A stretch of 35,078 nucleotides of DNA, from positions 1-35,078 of the forward strand of contig JAISYH010000033.1 in NCBI GenBank assembly GCA_031270015.1, written 5' to 3'. This DNA comes from Burkholderiales bacterium. GTDB lineage: Bacteria > Pseudomonadota > Gammaproteobacteria > Burkholderiales > Casimicrobiaceae. This document shows positions 1 through 6,615 of this stretch, one piece after another (the first letter of the stretch is position 1; every line of letters begins with the position of its first letter). A program made the position numbers and the translations under genes. The notes under the pieces were generated by a model, which was given only the letters and a program-made list of their open reading frames with translations, ran no database searches and was not told the origin of the DNA.

Positions 1-103
1 TCACGATGACCCCCAAGAGATCCAGCTCCGTCCGACCCGCCGCGAGCGCACCACTCACGGCAAAGACGGCGACGCCCACCAGGTCGAGGATATAGAAGGT
101 CAT
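1..103 (-). CDS. TRIC/UPF0126 family membrane protein, N-terminal 34 residues (partial)
   Basis: Reading the minus strand from the ATG at 103 gives 34 codons that run off the window edge. The peptide contains [18 protein letters not shown] followed by a LDLLGVIV segment. This is the first transmembrane helix and loop typical of the UPF0126 / trimeric intracellular cation channel (TRIC-like) family, small inner-membrane proteins made of repeated three-helix units. Bacterial members are proposed to conduct cations; the physiological role in most species is unknown. The fragment is 65 G+C of 103 bases, richer in GTG, CTC and GCC codons than the rest of the window, which suggests a different origin. 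The start lies only 18 bases from an attC-like site. Family assignment rests on the N-terminus alone. Confidence 0.75.
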   Translation of the reverse strand, partial: MTFYILDLVGVAVFAVSGALAAGRTELDLLGVIV

Positions 104-121
104 ACATTATTGTCCCACAAT

Positions 122-185
122 GCCGAACGTTGGAGTTCAGGGGCGCGCTGCTTGCAGCGCGTCCCTCTGAAAGGGAATATTAGCC
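122..185 (-). other. attC-like (integron cassette recombination) site candidate
   Basis: On the minus strand a 64-nt imperfect palindrome runs from GGCTAAT (R''-like, 179-185) to GTTCGGC (R'-like, 122-128). The central stem pairs GCGCGCTGC-type arms around a two-base centre (core 140-165). The inner boxes read TTTCAGAGG on one side and CCCCTGAACTCC on the other, so one arm carries extra unpaired bases. This resembles integron attC sites: RYYYAAC and GTTRRRY ends, L boxes of the CTTAACTC kind and extrahelical bases. R' deviates at one position and R'' at about two, so the site may be degenerate. The orientation is right for a cassette whose gene begins at 103. No integrase is visible. A plain stem-loop is the alternative. 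Confidence 0.45.
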
Positions 186-249
186 CATGGATTGTGATAA
201 TGCAAGAAGGCTTGGATCCGCAAGGCGAATCCACAAGGCGCGAATTCAG

Positions 250-531
250 TCATCTCTTTCGATACGGCGTGATATAGCGATTGAGTCCGATCTTGTGGTG
301 TTTGGCAGCGATATATTTGATCGAATGGCGGTATCTAATGAATGGATTTCTGCTTGGGATAGACGTTGTTTATCGCTTCGGGAAAAACGCTCGCCTTATC
401 CACGCAGGCGATGAAGATGTCCCCGATCTCCCGGTTTCGCAAATCAGTCCGCATCGGCAGCCAGAAATTCGCGCCTTCATTCTCGAATCAATACAATCCC
501 CGAGCTTCCTCGTCGTCAAGGTTTAAAGGCG
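250..531 (-). pseudogene. IS256-family (mutator-type) transposase remnant
   Basis: Minus-strand translation gives FENEGANFWLPMRTDLRN followed by a IACVDKASVFPEAINNVYPK segment. These match the conserved core of IS256-family DDE transposases, normally ENEGANFW then D-LIACVDGL-GFPEAI. Upstream the reading is GLY, a stop where the family has Trp, then F. After NNVYPK the frame is lost at a stop near 335-337 and resumes in another frame as FIRYRHSIKYIAAKHHK, the family's HxIRNSLKYV region. At least one nonsense change and one frameshift, plus loss of both ends, make this a dead fragment of roughly a quarter of a transposase. No terminal repeats were found. It sits between the 3' end of dacB and the attC-like site. 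Confidence 0.8.
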
Positions 532-609
532 GCATGGTATTACTGCTTTGCGCGCATAATCTCCTTCCAACGTATTTTTATACTCTTTTTCTTTAGGAAA
601 CCATTGTCT

Positions 610-2112
610 CTAATTGGCTTGAATCAAAAAAGGTGGGGCAGGAGACAATCCTTGAGCCGCTTTCCCCTCGGCAATCCAGTTGATCAAAGTTTCCATTGTT
701 TCTTTGCTGCGTTTGGCGTGCTCGTGGTTGATCATGATCACGACGGCGTAGCGGCGACCGTTAATGTCTTCGACGTAGCCTGCCAGCGTGCGAATACCTT
801 CGAGCAAGCCGGTTTTCAGACGAGCGCGGTCGTAAGAAGTTGATTGTCTGAAGCGGTCTTTCAACGTGCCATCGACGCCCGCGATGGGCAGAGAATCCCA
901 AAAGATATCGCGCCATTCGCTTTTTTCGGCGTACAACAAAAGCGCCAGCAGTCCCGCCGCCGAGACGCGGGAATCGCGCGATAAACCGGAACCGTTATCC
1001 ATGTAAAGTCCGGGCATGTCGATATGTTTCTCTTGTAACCATTCGGCGACGGTCGTCCGCGCTGTGGCGAGGGAATGCGGCGGTGGGTTACGCGACGCAG
1101 CCAAAGTGAGGAAAAGTTGCCGCGCCATGACGTTGTTGGAACGTTTGTTGATGTCGGAAACGATGTCGCGTAACGGCAATGAGTAAAAAGTCAATGCCGG
1201 CGTGGCGTTTTGAGGAATTACGCCTTCGCGCAAATTGCCCGTGAAATTTCCTCCCGCCTCATTGAAATAATAGGTAAACATACCGTGCGCAAAATGTGGC
1301 GCGTCGAGTAACGCAACATAATGTTCTGTTTTTCCGCATTTTTTCGAGTAGTTGCCACTGAATTTGATGGACGCGCCGACGCCTTGATCGTTGAATGAGG
1401 GGTTGGCATTACGCCACCAGTCGCCACATTTCCGCGAAGTGAGTTTCGGCGCGGTGTCAATTTTGATCGTCGGTAACGGCGGTTCGACGATCACGGTTGC
1501 CCTTTTGGCTTTAGGGTCGGCAGGCGGCGTGATTTCGAGGCGTACCGATTTGAAACTGAGCAGCAGCGCGTCGGGTCCGACGTTGTAAGGTTTCAGCGGC
1601 TCGTTGTCGAAGAGCGCGGGATTATGCGGCGATAAGGAAAAGAAATTGCGGTCGATGAGCAAGTCGCCGTTGATTTTCACGATACCGGCGGCGTTCAAGC
1701 CCTGCATGAACGCTTGCCATCGTTCGACGGTGATTTTCGGGTCGCCGTAACCCTTGAGCGCCAAGTTACCGTTAAATACGCCAAATTCGGTCGGTGAAAA
1801 CGCGCCATCGAGAAAAACTTCGGTTTTCCAGCGGTAATTCGCGCCCAGAAGGTCAAGCCCCGCCGCAGTAGTGACGAGTTTCATCACCGAGGCGGGATTC
1901 ATCAATTCCGTTTCTCGATGTTGTAACAGCGGTTCATCCTTGCCGATTTCCTGAATCACGGCGCTGATTGCGGTGTCCGGCACGCCAGCTTTGGTCAGCG
2001 CGTCTTGCCATTCTTGTGGAAGCGCCGCCGACGCTGAAAAAACGGCGTTCATCAAAAGCGCCGGCAATCCCCATTTGATATGTCGTATCAGCGGTAATTT
2101 TATTCTTTTCAT
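610..2112 (-). CDS. dacB: D-alanyl-D-alanine carboxypeptidase/endopeptidase (PBP4, peptidase S13)
   Basis: A 500-aa periplasmic penicillin-binding protein that trims or hydrolyses D-Ala-containing cross-links in peptidoglycan. A signal peptide covers about residues 1-30 (basic start, hydrophobic stretch, ASA-type end before LPQE). All three serine-peptidase motifs are present: SVMK at 75-78 (nucleophile Ser75, Lys78), SNN at 325-327 and KTG at 433-435. The long insertion between the first two motifs is typical of class C PBP4 proteins, and the length is usual for the family. It is divergent from rsmE, with 94 bp between the starts, so the two promoters share that gap. About 500 bp of IS debris follows its 3' end. 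Assignment is secure. Confidence 0.96.
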   Translation of the reverse strand: MKRIKLPLIRHIKWGLPALLMNAVFSASAALPQEWQDALTKAGVPDTAISAVIQEIGKDEPLLQHRETELMNPASVMKLVTTAAGLDLLGANYRWKTEVFLDGAFSPTEFGVFNGNLALKGYGDPKITVERWQAFMQGLNAAGIVKINGDLLIDRNFFSLSPHNPALFDNEPLKPYNVGPDALLLSFKSVRLEITPPADPKAKRATVIVEPPLPTIKIDTAPKLTSRKCGDWWRNANPSFNDQGVGASIKFSGNYSKKCGKTEHYVALLDAPHFAHGMFTYYFNEAGGNFTGNLREGVIPQNATPALTFYSLPLRDIVSDINKRSNNVMARQLFLTLAASRNPPPHSLATARTTVAEWLQEKHIDMPGLYMDNGSGLSRDSRVSAAGLLALLLYAEKSEWRDIFWDSLPIAGVDGTLKDRFRQSTSYDRARLKTGLLEGIRTLAGYVEDINGRRYAVVIMINHEHAKRSKETMETLINWIAEGKAAQGLSPAPPFLIQAN

Positions 2113-2206
2113 TATCGCTGATTATAACCAGCCTTTCCGCAAAATTCTGGCATCGGATGGTACGCTTTCTTGTAAGATGTCACTCTCTACCGTTTTTGTT
2201 TTACCG

Positions 2207-2971
2207 ATGCCGCGTTTTTTTATCGAGACTTCGTTGCGTTCTTTGTCCGTCGGGGCGGAGTGGGTTTTGCCGGAGCGCGTTTACCATCATGCGGTGCGCG
2301 TGCGTCGTTTGCGCGTCGGCGACGTGTTGACGCTTTTCGACGGCAGCGGCGATAGTTGGCGGGCGACATTGCGGCACATTGGCAAAAATGGCGCTTCGGC
2401 GTCAATCGACACGCATATTCCAACACCTTCTGAAAATGCTTTTGCGCTGACGTTGGCGTTGCCGCTGATCGCCGCCGACCGCATGGATTGGGTGTTGCAA
2501 AAAGGCACGGAACTCGGGGTACGGGCATTTCAACTGCTGTACAGCGAACGCGGCGGTCATTTAAACAACGAACGGCTAACACGTCGCGTCGAGCATTGGC
2601 GCGGCGTCATGATTGCCGCTTGCGAGCAGTGCGGGCGCAATACATTGCCGGAACTGCTGCCGTTGCGGGAAATGACGGAATATCTACGCGCCGAAAATTC
2701 GGAGACATTGCGCGTCGCTTTTGTCGTCGGTGGCGAAACGAGTTTATCCGAATTGTTGGCGAAAGAACGCGAATGGAACGCGGCGGCGTTGCTGATTGGC
2801 GCGGAAGGCGGATTGAGCGACACGGAAAAGGCAATCATCGGGCAAGCGGGATGGCGGTCGGCGCACCTTGGTCCGCGGATTTTGCGTGCTGAAACGGCGG
2901 CAATCGTCGCTGTTGCATTGACGCAGGCAGCGATAGGCGGTCTTGATCATGCTATGCTTCAACGTATTTGA
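2207..2971 (+). CDS. rsmE: 16S rRNA (uracil-1498-N3)-methyltransferase
   Basis: RsmE is a SPOUT-class enzyme that uses S-adenosylmethionine to methylate N3 of U1498 in helix 44 of 16S rRNA. The N-terminal PUA-like part contains RVYHHAVRVRRLRVGDVLTLFDG. The C-terminal knot contains LLIGAEGGLSDTEKAI and LGPRILRAETA, the SAM-binding trefoil segments (GPEGG-like and LG-RILR-ETA). The ATG at 2207 (MPRFFIET) is chosen because family members begin with MPR-F; the reading frame is open upstream, but that part overlaps dacB and looks non-coding. The protein is then 254 aa, near the usual ~245. It is the first gene of a tight plus-strand group with the yqeY-like gene, rmuC and mtfA. Confidence 0.95.
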   Translation: MPRFFIETSLRSLSVGAEWVLPERVYHHAVRVRRLRVGDVLTLFDGSGDSWRATLRHIGKNGASASIDTHIPTPSENAFALTLALPLIAADRMDWVLQKGTELGVRAFQLLYSERGGHLNNERLTRRVEHWRGVMIAACEQCGRNTLPELLPLREMTEYLRAENSETLRVAFVVGGETSLSELLAKEREWNAAALLIGAEGGLSDTEKAIIGQAGWRSAHLGPRILRAETAAIVAVALTQAAIGGLDHAMLQRI

Positions 2972-2992
2972 ATCGTTGTGGAAGGGAACATC

Positions 2993-3439
2993 ATGTCGTT
3001 AAAAGAAACAATCACCGAACATATGAAAGACGCGATGCGCGCCAAAAACAGCGAACGTCTCGGCACGATTCGTATGTTGATCGCGGAAATCAAAAAGCGC
3101 GAAATTGATACTCGTCAAGAACTCAACGACGCCGATGTGGTTGTCGTCGTCGATAAAATGATCAAACAGAGAAAAGATTCGATAGCGCAATACGAAAAAG
3201 CGAACCGTCAAGACCTTGCCGACAAAGAACAGGCGGAAATCGACGTATTGCGGGCGTACATGCCGCAGCCGTTGAGTGACACGGAGATTGATGCGCTGAT
3301 TGCCGACGCGATTCGTGAAACTGGCGCCGTCGGCGCTGCCGGAATGGGGAAAGTGATGGCAGCGTTGAAACCGAAACTCGCCGGGCGCGCCGATTTGACG
3401 ACGGTGTCGGCGAAAGTGAAAGCATCGTTGGCTTCCTGA
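2993..3439 (+). CDS. yqeY: GatB/YqeY domain-containing protein
   Basis: A 148-aa stand-alone YqeY protein, related to the tail domain of the GatB subunit of amidotransferases that act on misacylated tRNA. Its own function is unproven; a link to tRNA or translation is inferred from homology. Visible hallmarks are the N-terminal LKETITEHMKDAMRAKNSER segment, the RMLIAEIKKREID helix, the central KQRKDSIAQYEKANRQDLA and AYMPQPLSDTEI segments, and the C-terminal AAGMGKVMAALKPKLAGRAD. The ATG at 2993 is preferred over the in-frame codon at 2978 because a good ribosome binding site (GAAGGGA) lies just before it. It starts 21 bp after rsmE and is followed 22 bp later by rmuC. Confidence 0.93.
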   Translation: MSLKETITEHMKDAMRAKNSERLGTIRMLIAEIKKREIDTRQELNDADVVVVVDKMIKQRKDSIAQYEKANRQDLADKEQAEIDVLRAYMPQPLSDTEIDALIADAIRETGAVGAAGMGKVMAALKPKLAGRADLTTVSAKVKASLAS

Positions 3440-3461
3440 AGCGCGTACGGCGATACTGACA

Positions 3462-4742
3462 ATGGCGGATACTTTCTTTTGGATCATTGTCGCCATACTG
3501 GTGGCGATATTGCTGATGGTCGCGCTGCTCATCGTGCGGATGAGCCGATTATCGCGCGACGACACGGAAACGCGAACGCAGCTTACGACGTTGTTGGCGC
3601 AAAGCGGGCAGAGCGAGCGCGATTTGCGCCAGGATTTGGCGACGCAACGCAGCGAGCTTTCGACGATTTTGCATCAGCAAGCGCAAACGGCGGAGCAAAA
3701 ATTGGCGACGCAATTCCATATGCAGCAAGAGCTTTGGGGGCGTTTCGAAAAGCAGTTATCACAATTGACGCAAACATCCGAACAAAAACTGGAAGCAATG
3801 CGTAGAAGTCTTGAAGAACGCCTAGACGTGCTGCGCCACGACAATGCGCAAAAGCTCGAACAAATGCGCGCGACCGTCGATGAAAAACTGCAAACGACGT
3901 TGGAGACTCGTCTCGGAGAATCGTTCAAGCAAGTTGCGGATCGCTTGGAACAAGTTTACAAAGGGTTGGGCGAAATGCAGACGCTGGCGATAGGCGTCGG
4001 CGATCTGAAACGGGTATTGGCAAACGTGAAATCGCGTGGCACTTGGGGCGAAGTGCAATTGTCGGCGTTGCTCGGCGAAATGTTGACGTCGCAGCAGTAT
4101 GATGAAAATGTGGCGACGATTCCGGGCAGCAACGAGCGCGTGGAATTTGCGATTCGTTTGCCCGGACGCGAACCCGATTCCGTGTGCTGGTTGCCGATCG
4201 ATGCCAAATTTCCGCTTGATCATTGGCAAAAACTGCAAACGGCTTTAGAAAACGCCGATATGCCTGCCGCCGAAGAAGCGCGTCACGCGCTTACCGCATT
4301 CATCAAGACTGAAGCCAAAAAAATACGCGAAAAATATGTTCAGCCGCCGCATACCACAGACTTTGCCATTTTGTTCGTGCCGTCCGAAGGGTTATACGCC
4401 GAGGTGATGGCGCGACGCGGGTTGAGTGATATGATTCAGCGTGATCATCGCGTAATGATCGCCGGTCCCAACAACCTTACTGCGATGTTGAGCAGTGTGC
4501 AGATGGGTTTCAGAACGCTGGCGATCGAGCAACGATCAAGCGAAGTATGGCAGGTCTTGGCAGCCGTCAAAACCGAGTTTCAGAAGTTCGGCGAAGTACT
4601 CGCCAAAACCGGCGAAAAACTCGATCAAGCCAAAGACACCATCGAAAAAGCAAGTGTGCGGACGCGCGTGATTGAACGCCGACTGCGCGATGTGGAAACG
4701 CTACCCGAAAACGAGGCGCTGCGCCTTCTGGACCACGATTAA
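3462..4742 (+). CDS. rmuC: DNA recombination protein RmuC
   Basis: A 426-aa membrane-anchored RmuC. One N-terminal transmembrane helix (about residues 6-26, rich in I, V, A and L) is followed by a long, Gln-rich, coiled-coil-prone stretch to about residue 170. The conserved RmuC domain then begins near GDLKRVLANVKSRGTWGEVQ and includes DAKFPLDHW and FVPSEGLYAEV. RmuC limits rearrangements at inverted repeats in E. coli; its core is distantly related to restriction-type nucleases, but the biochemical activity is poorly defined. No strong ribosome binding site is visible before the ATG, so coupling to the preceding gene is likely. mtfA follows after 9 bp. Confidence 0.95.
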   Translation: MADTFFWIIVAILVAILLMVALLIVRMSRLSRDDTETRTQLTTLLAQSGQSERDLRQDLATQRSELSTILHQQAQTAEQKLATQFHMQQELWGRFEKQLSQLTQTSEQKLEAMRRSLEERLDVLRHDNAQKLEQMRATVDEKLQTTLETRLGESFKQVADRLEQVYKGLGEMQTLAIGVGDLKRVLANVKSRGTWGEVQLSALLGEMLTSQQYDENVATIPGSNERVEFAIRLPGREPDSVCWLPIDAKFPLDHWQKLQTALENADMPAAEEARHALTAFIKTEAKKIREKYVQPPHTTDFAILFVPSEGLYAEVMARRGLSDMIQRDHRVMIAGPNNLTAMLSSVQMGFRTLAIEQRSSEVWQVLAAVKTEFQKFGEVLAKTGEKLDQAKDTIEKASVRTRVIERRLRDVETLPENEALRLLDHD

Positions 4743-4751
4743 ATTTGCGCG

Positions 4752-5522
4752 ATGAAACTTTGCGAATGTTTTTCCCGTTGGCGTATCAAACGTCGGCTGA
4801 AACATTACGCGATTCCTGATGATCTATGGGAGGCGACGCTTCAGGCATTACCTTTTTTGCGGCATTGGTCAGCGGAGCGATTATTGACGTTGCGCGACAT
4901 GACCGTACTCTTTCTGTGCGAAAAAAGCATCATTGGCGCGAAAGGATTTCGAGTGCAGCCGTTTCATCGTGTCGTTGTCGCGACGCAGGCTTGCGTTCCG
5001 GTGTTGAATCTCGGACTTGCGTATTACGATGATTTTCAAACGGTGGTGTTGTATCCCGGCGAATTCATCGTCGATAACGATTGGGAAGACGAAAATGGCA
5101 TCGTACATCAAGATTGTGAACCACTGATGGGCGAGGCAATAGAAGGTGGTCCGGTAGTATTGTCGTGGTTGGACGCGATCGATCCCGGTCGCAGCGCTGA
5201 AACAACAGACGCCAATCCGCCGATCAACGTGGTCATTCATGAGTTCGCGCACAAAATTGACATGCGCGGCGGCGATGCCGGCAGCGCGCCGTCTTTACCG
5301 AGAAGTATTGCGCCAGAACGATGGCAGGAAACCATGCGAAACGCCTATCAGGATTTTTGTATGCGCGTCGAGTCGGGAGAAGAAGTGGCAATCGACCCAT
5401 ACGCAGCGGAAAATCCGGCGGAATTTTTCGCGGTATTTTCCGAAACATTTTTCGTTGCTCCCGAAATTCTGGAGCGGGAGTATCCAGAAGTATTCGCTTT
5501 GCTAAAAATTTTTTATGGATGA
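4752..5522 (+). CDS. mtfA: Zinc-dependent peptidase MtfA (YeeI family)
   Basis: A 256-aa cytosolic member of the MtfA / glucose-regulated metallopeptidase family. In E. coli MtfA binds and titrates the repressor Mlc and has aminopeptidase activity; whether an Mlc partner exists here cannot be judged. The zinc motif HEFAH is at residues 163-167 within VVIHEFAHKIDMRGG. The downstream NPAEFFAVFSETFF segment (221-234) supplies the third-ligand glutamate region seen in the family. The N-terminal LPFLRHWSAERLLTLRDM-type segment is also characteristic. Last gene of the rsmE-yqeY-rmuC-mtfA group; a hairpin lies 35 bp downstream. Confidence 0.93.
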   Translation: MKLCECFSRWRIKRRLKHYAIPDDLWEATLQALPFLRHWSAERLLTLRDMTVLFLCEKSIIGAKGFRVQPFHRVVVATQACVPVLNLGLAYYDDFQTVVLYPGEFIVDNDWEDENGIVHQDCEPLMGEAIEGGPVVLSWLDAIDPGRSAETTDANPPINVVIHEFAHKIDMRGGDAGSAPSLPRSIAPERWQETMRNAYQDFCMRVESGEEVAIDPYAAENPAEFFAVFSETFFVAPEILEREYPEVFALLKIFYG

Positions 5523-5550
5523 GGCATTTGTCGAGAGCGCCATCTGGTCG

Positions 5551-5579
5551 AAAAAAAGCCCGCCAGGGAGAAGCGGGCT
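5551..5579 (-). terminator. Rho-independent terminator oriented to the minus strand
   Basis: The arms AGCCCGC (5557-5563) and GCGGGCT (5573-5579) pair perfectly over 7 bp around a 9-base loop. On the minus strand the stem is followed by seven T residues (5551-5557 complement), a textbook intrinsic terminator. On the plus strand the stem is followed by GAATAAGG with no T run, so it would stop transcripts leaving mtfA poorly. No minus-strand gene lies upstream to be terminated, which is why a small RNA is suspected. Confidence 0.75.
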
Positions 5580-5640
5580 GAATAAGGGAGGTTGTATGTA
5601 AAATTATTATTTTGGTTATTCCTTTTTCGAGAACTTTAGA
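5551..5640 (-). ncRNA. Candidate small RNA ending at the minus-strand terminator (5' end undefined)
   Basis: The minus strand just before the terminator reads ACAUACAACCUCCCUUAUUC, then the stem whose loop is UUCUCCCUG. Two CUCCCU motifs, one in a presumably unpaired stretch and one in the terminator loop, are complementary to Shine-Dalgarno sequences. That arrangement is known from several trans-acting bacterial small RNAs. No open reading frame over 20 codons was found on this strand between 5580 and 5827. I could not fix a convincing promoter, so the upstream limit is only indicative. This is inference from terminator orientation and motif content, not recognition of a known family. Confidence 0.3.
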
Positions 5641-5827
5641 GCTTTGGTGTTCAATATCATCAAATCCAAAGAATCAACAAACGCACATAATCCCGATATT
5701 CTTTATCAAGATTATCCATAAAGTTTGTATCAAACATCTAGCATAATGTAACATATTATCATGCTGGAAGTATGTATATACCTGAGTTACACTAGACATG
5801 TCTACTTACCCACATCGAGGGCAAATT

Positions 5828-6607
5828 ATGACTAAAACGAATGAACGTAATTATCGCATTTTGGTAATCGACGACGATCCGCGGTTACGTGATCTTCTGC
5901 AACGCTACTTGAGCGAAAATGGCTTAGAGGTCATTACGTTGCCAGACGGTACGCAGCTCGAAAAAACCATGCAACGCTTTCCGCCACATCTGGTCGTACT
6001 CGATTTGATGCTGCCTGGCGAGGATGGCTTGTCGATTTGTCGGCGTTTACGCAACACTTACGAATCCGTGCCGATTATCATGTTGACCGCGCGACGCGAA
6101 GAAGTGGATCGTATTGTCGGGCTGGAGATGGGCGCTGACGATTATCTCGGCAAACCGTTCAATCCGCGCGAATTGTTGGCGCGGATCAACGCAGTTCTCC
6201 GCCGCGCGCCGAAACACGAGCTTGCCGGAGCGCCGACGGAAACCGGCACCCTGCCTTTTGGTTCTTTCCTGTTGGATTTGGCGGCGCGTACATTGACCAG
6301 CAAAACCGGCGAAGTGACACACTTGAGTACTGCGGAGTTTTCGTTGCTACGGGTTTTGGCGCAACATCCGAGACAACCGTTTACTCGCGAACGTTTATCG
6401 CTGTTGGCGCGGGGCAAAGATCACGATACTTTTGATCGCGCTATCGACATGCAGATTTCACGTTTACGGCGGATGGTCGAGCCAGACCCGATTAATCCGC
6501 GTTACATTCAAACAGTGCGTGGATTCGGTTACATTTATGTGCCGGAAGCCCCGACTTCGGATGACGCGAAAGCCGAAACGGAAAGCGAAGAAATGGATTT
6601 GAGCTAA
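5828..6607 (+). CDS. ompR: OmpR-family response regulator
   Basis: A 259-aa DNA-binding response regulator. The receiver domain (about 8-125) has the acidic pocket in VIDDDPRLRDLL, phospho-acceptor Asp59 in VVLDLMLPGEDG, the LTA switch Thr near 87 and Lys109 in GKPFNPREL. A linker leads to a winged-helix domain ending in RRMVEPDPINPRYIQTVRG-type sequence and GFGYIYVP, matching the OmpR/PhoB subfamily. The ATG at 5828 is preferred over the one at 5798 because GAGGG precedes it at good spacing and the protein then starts like OmpR. The partner kinase gene starts 8 bp after its stop. The target regulon cannot be read here; osmotic or porin control is the family expectation. Confidence 0.93.
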   Translation: MTKTNERNYRILVIDDDPRLRDLLQRYLSENGLEVITLPDGTQLEKTMQRFPPHLVVLDLMLPGEDGLSICRRLRNTYESVPIIMLTARREEVDRIVGLEMGADDYLGKPFNPRELLARINAVLRRAPKHELAGAPTETGTLPFGSFLLDLAARTLTSKTGEVTHLSTAEFSLLRVLAQHPRQPFTRERLSLLARGKDHDTFDRAIDMQISRLRRMVEPDPINPRYIQTVRGFGYIYVPEAPTSDDAKAETESEEMDLS

Positions 6608-6615
6608 GACACATC

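Larger units (their letters stand above)
5523..5827. other. AT-rich intergenic region between mtfA and ompR
   Basis: About 300 bp without a protein gene. Besides the minus-strand terminator it holds a strong Shine-Dalgarno-like AGGGAGG (5585-5591) four bases before ATG-TAA (5596-5601), a start codon followed directly by a stop. The part from 5640 to 5800 is AT-rich and must contain the ompR promoter. Several TATAAT-like strings occur, but none is paired with a good -35 box at proper spacing. Confidence 0.6.

Noticed and set aside
140-165. The strong GC-rich hairpin as a Rho-independent terminator
   Set aside because: No T run follows on either strand; the flanking box arrangement fits an attC-like site better.
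187-596. Plus-strand open frames of 75-81 codons overlapping 187-596
   Set aside because: They are the antisense of the decayed IS256 transposase, whose conserved motifs read on the minus strand.
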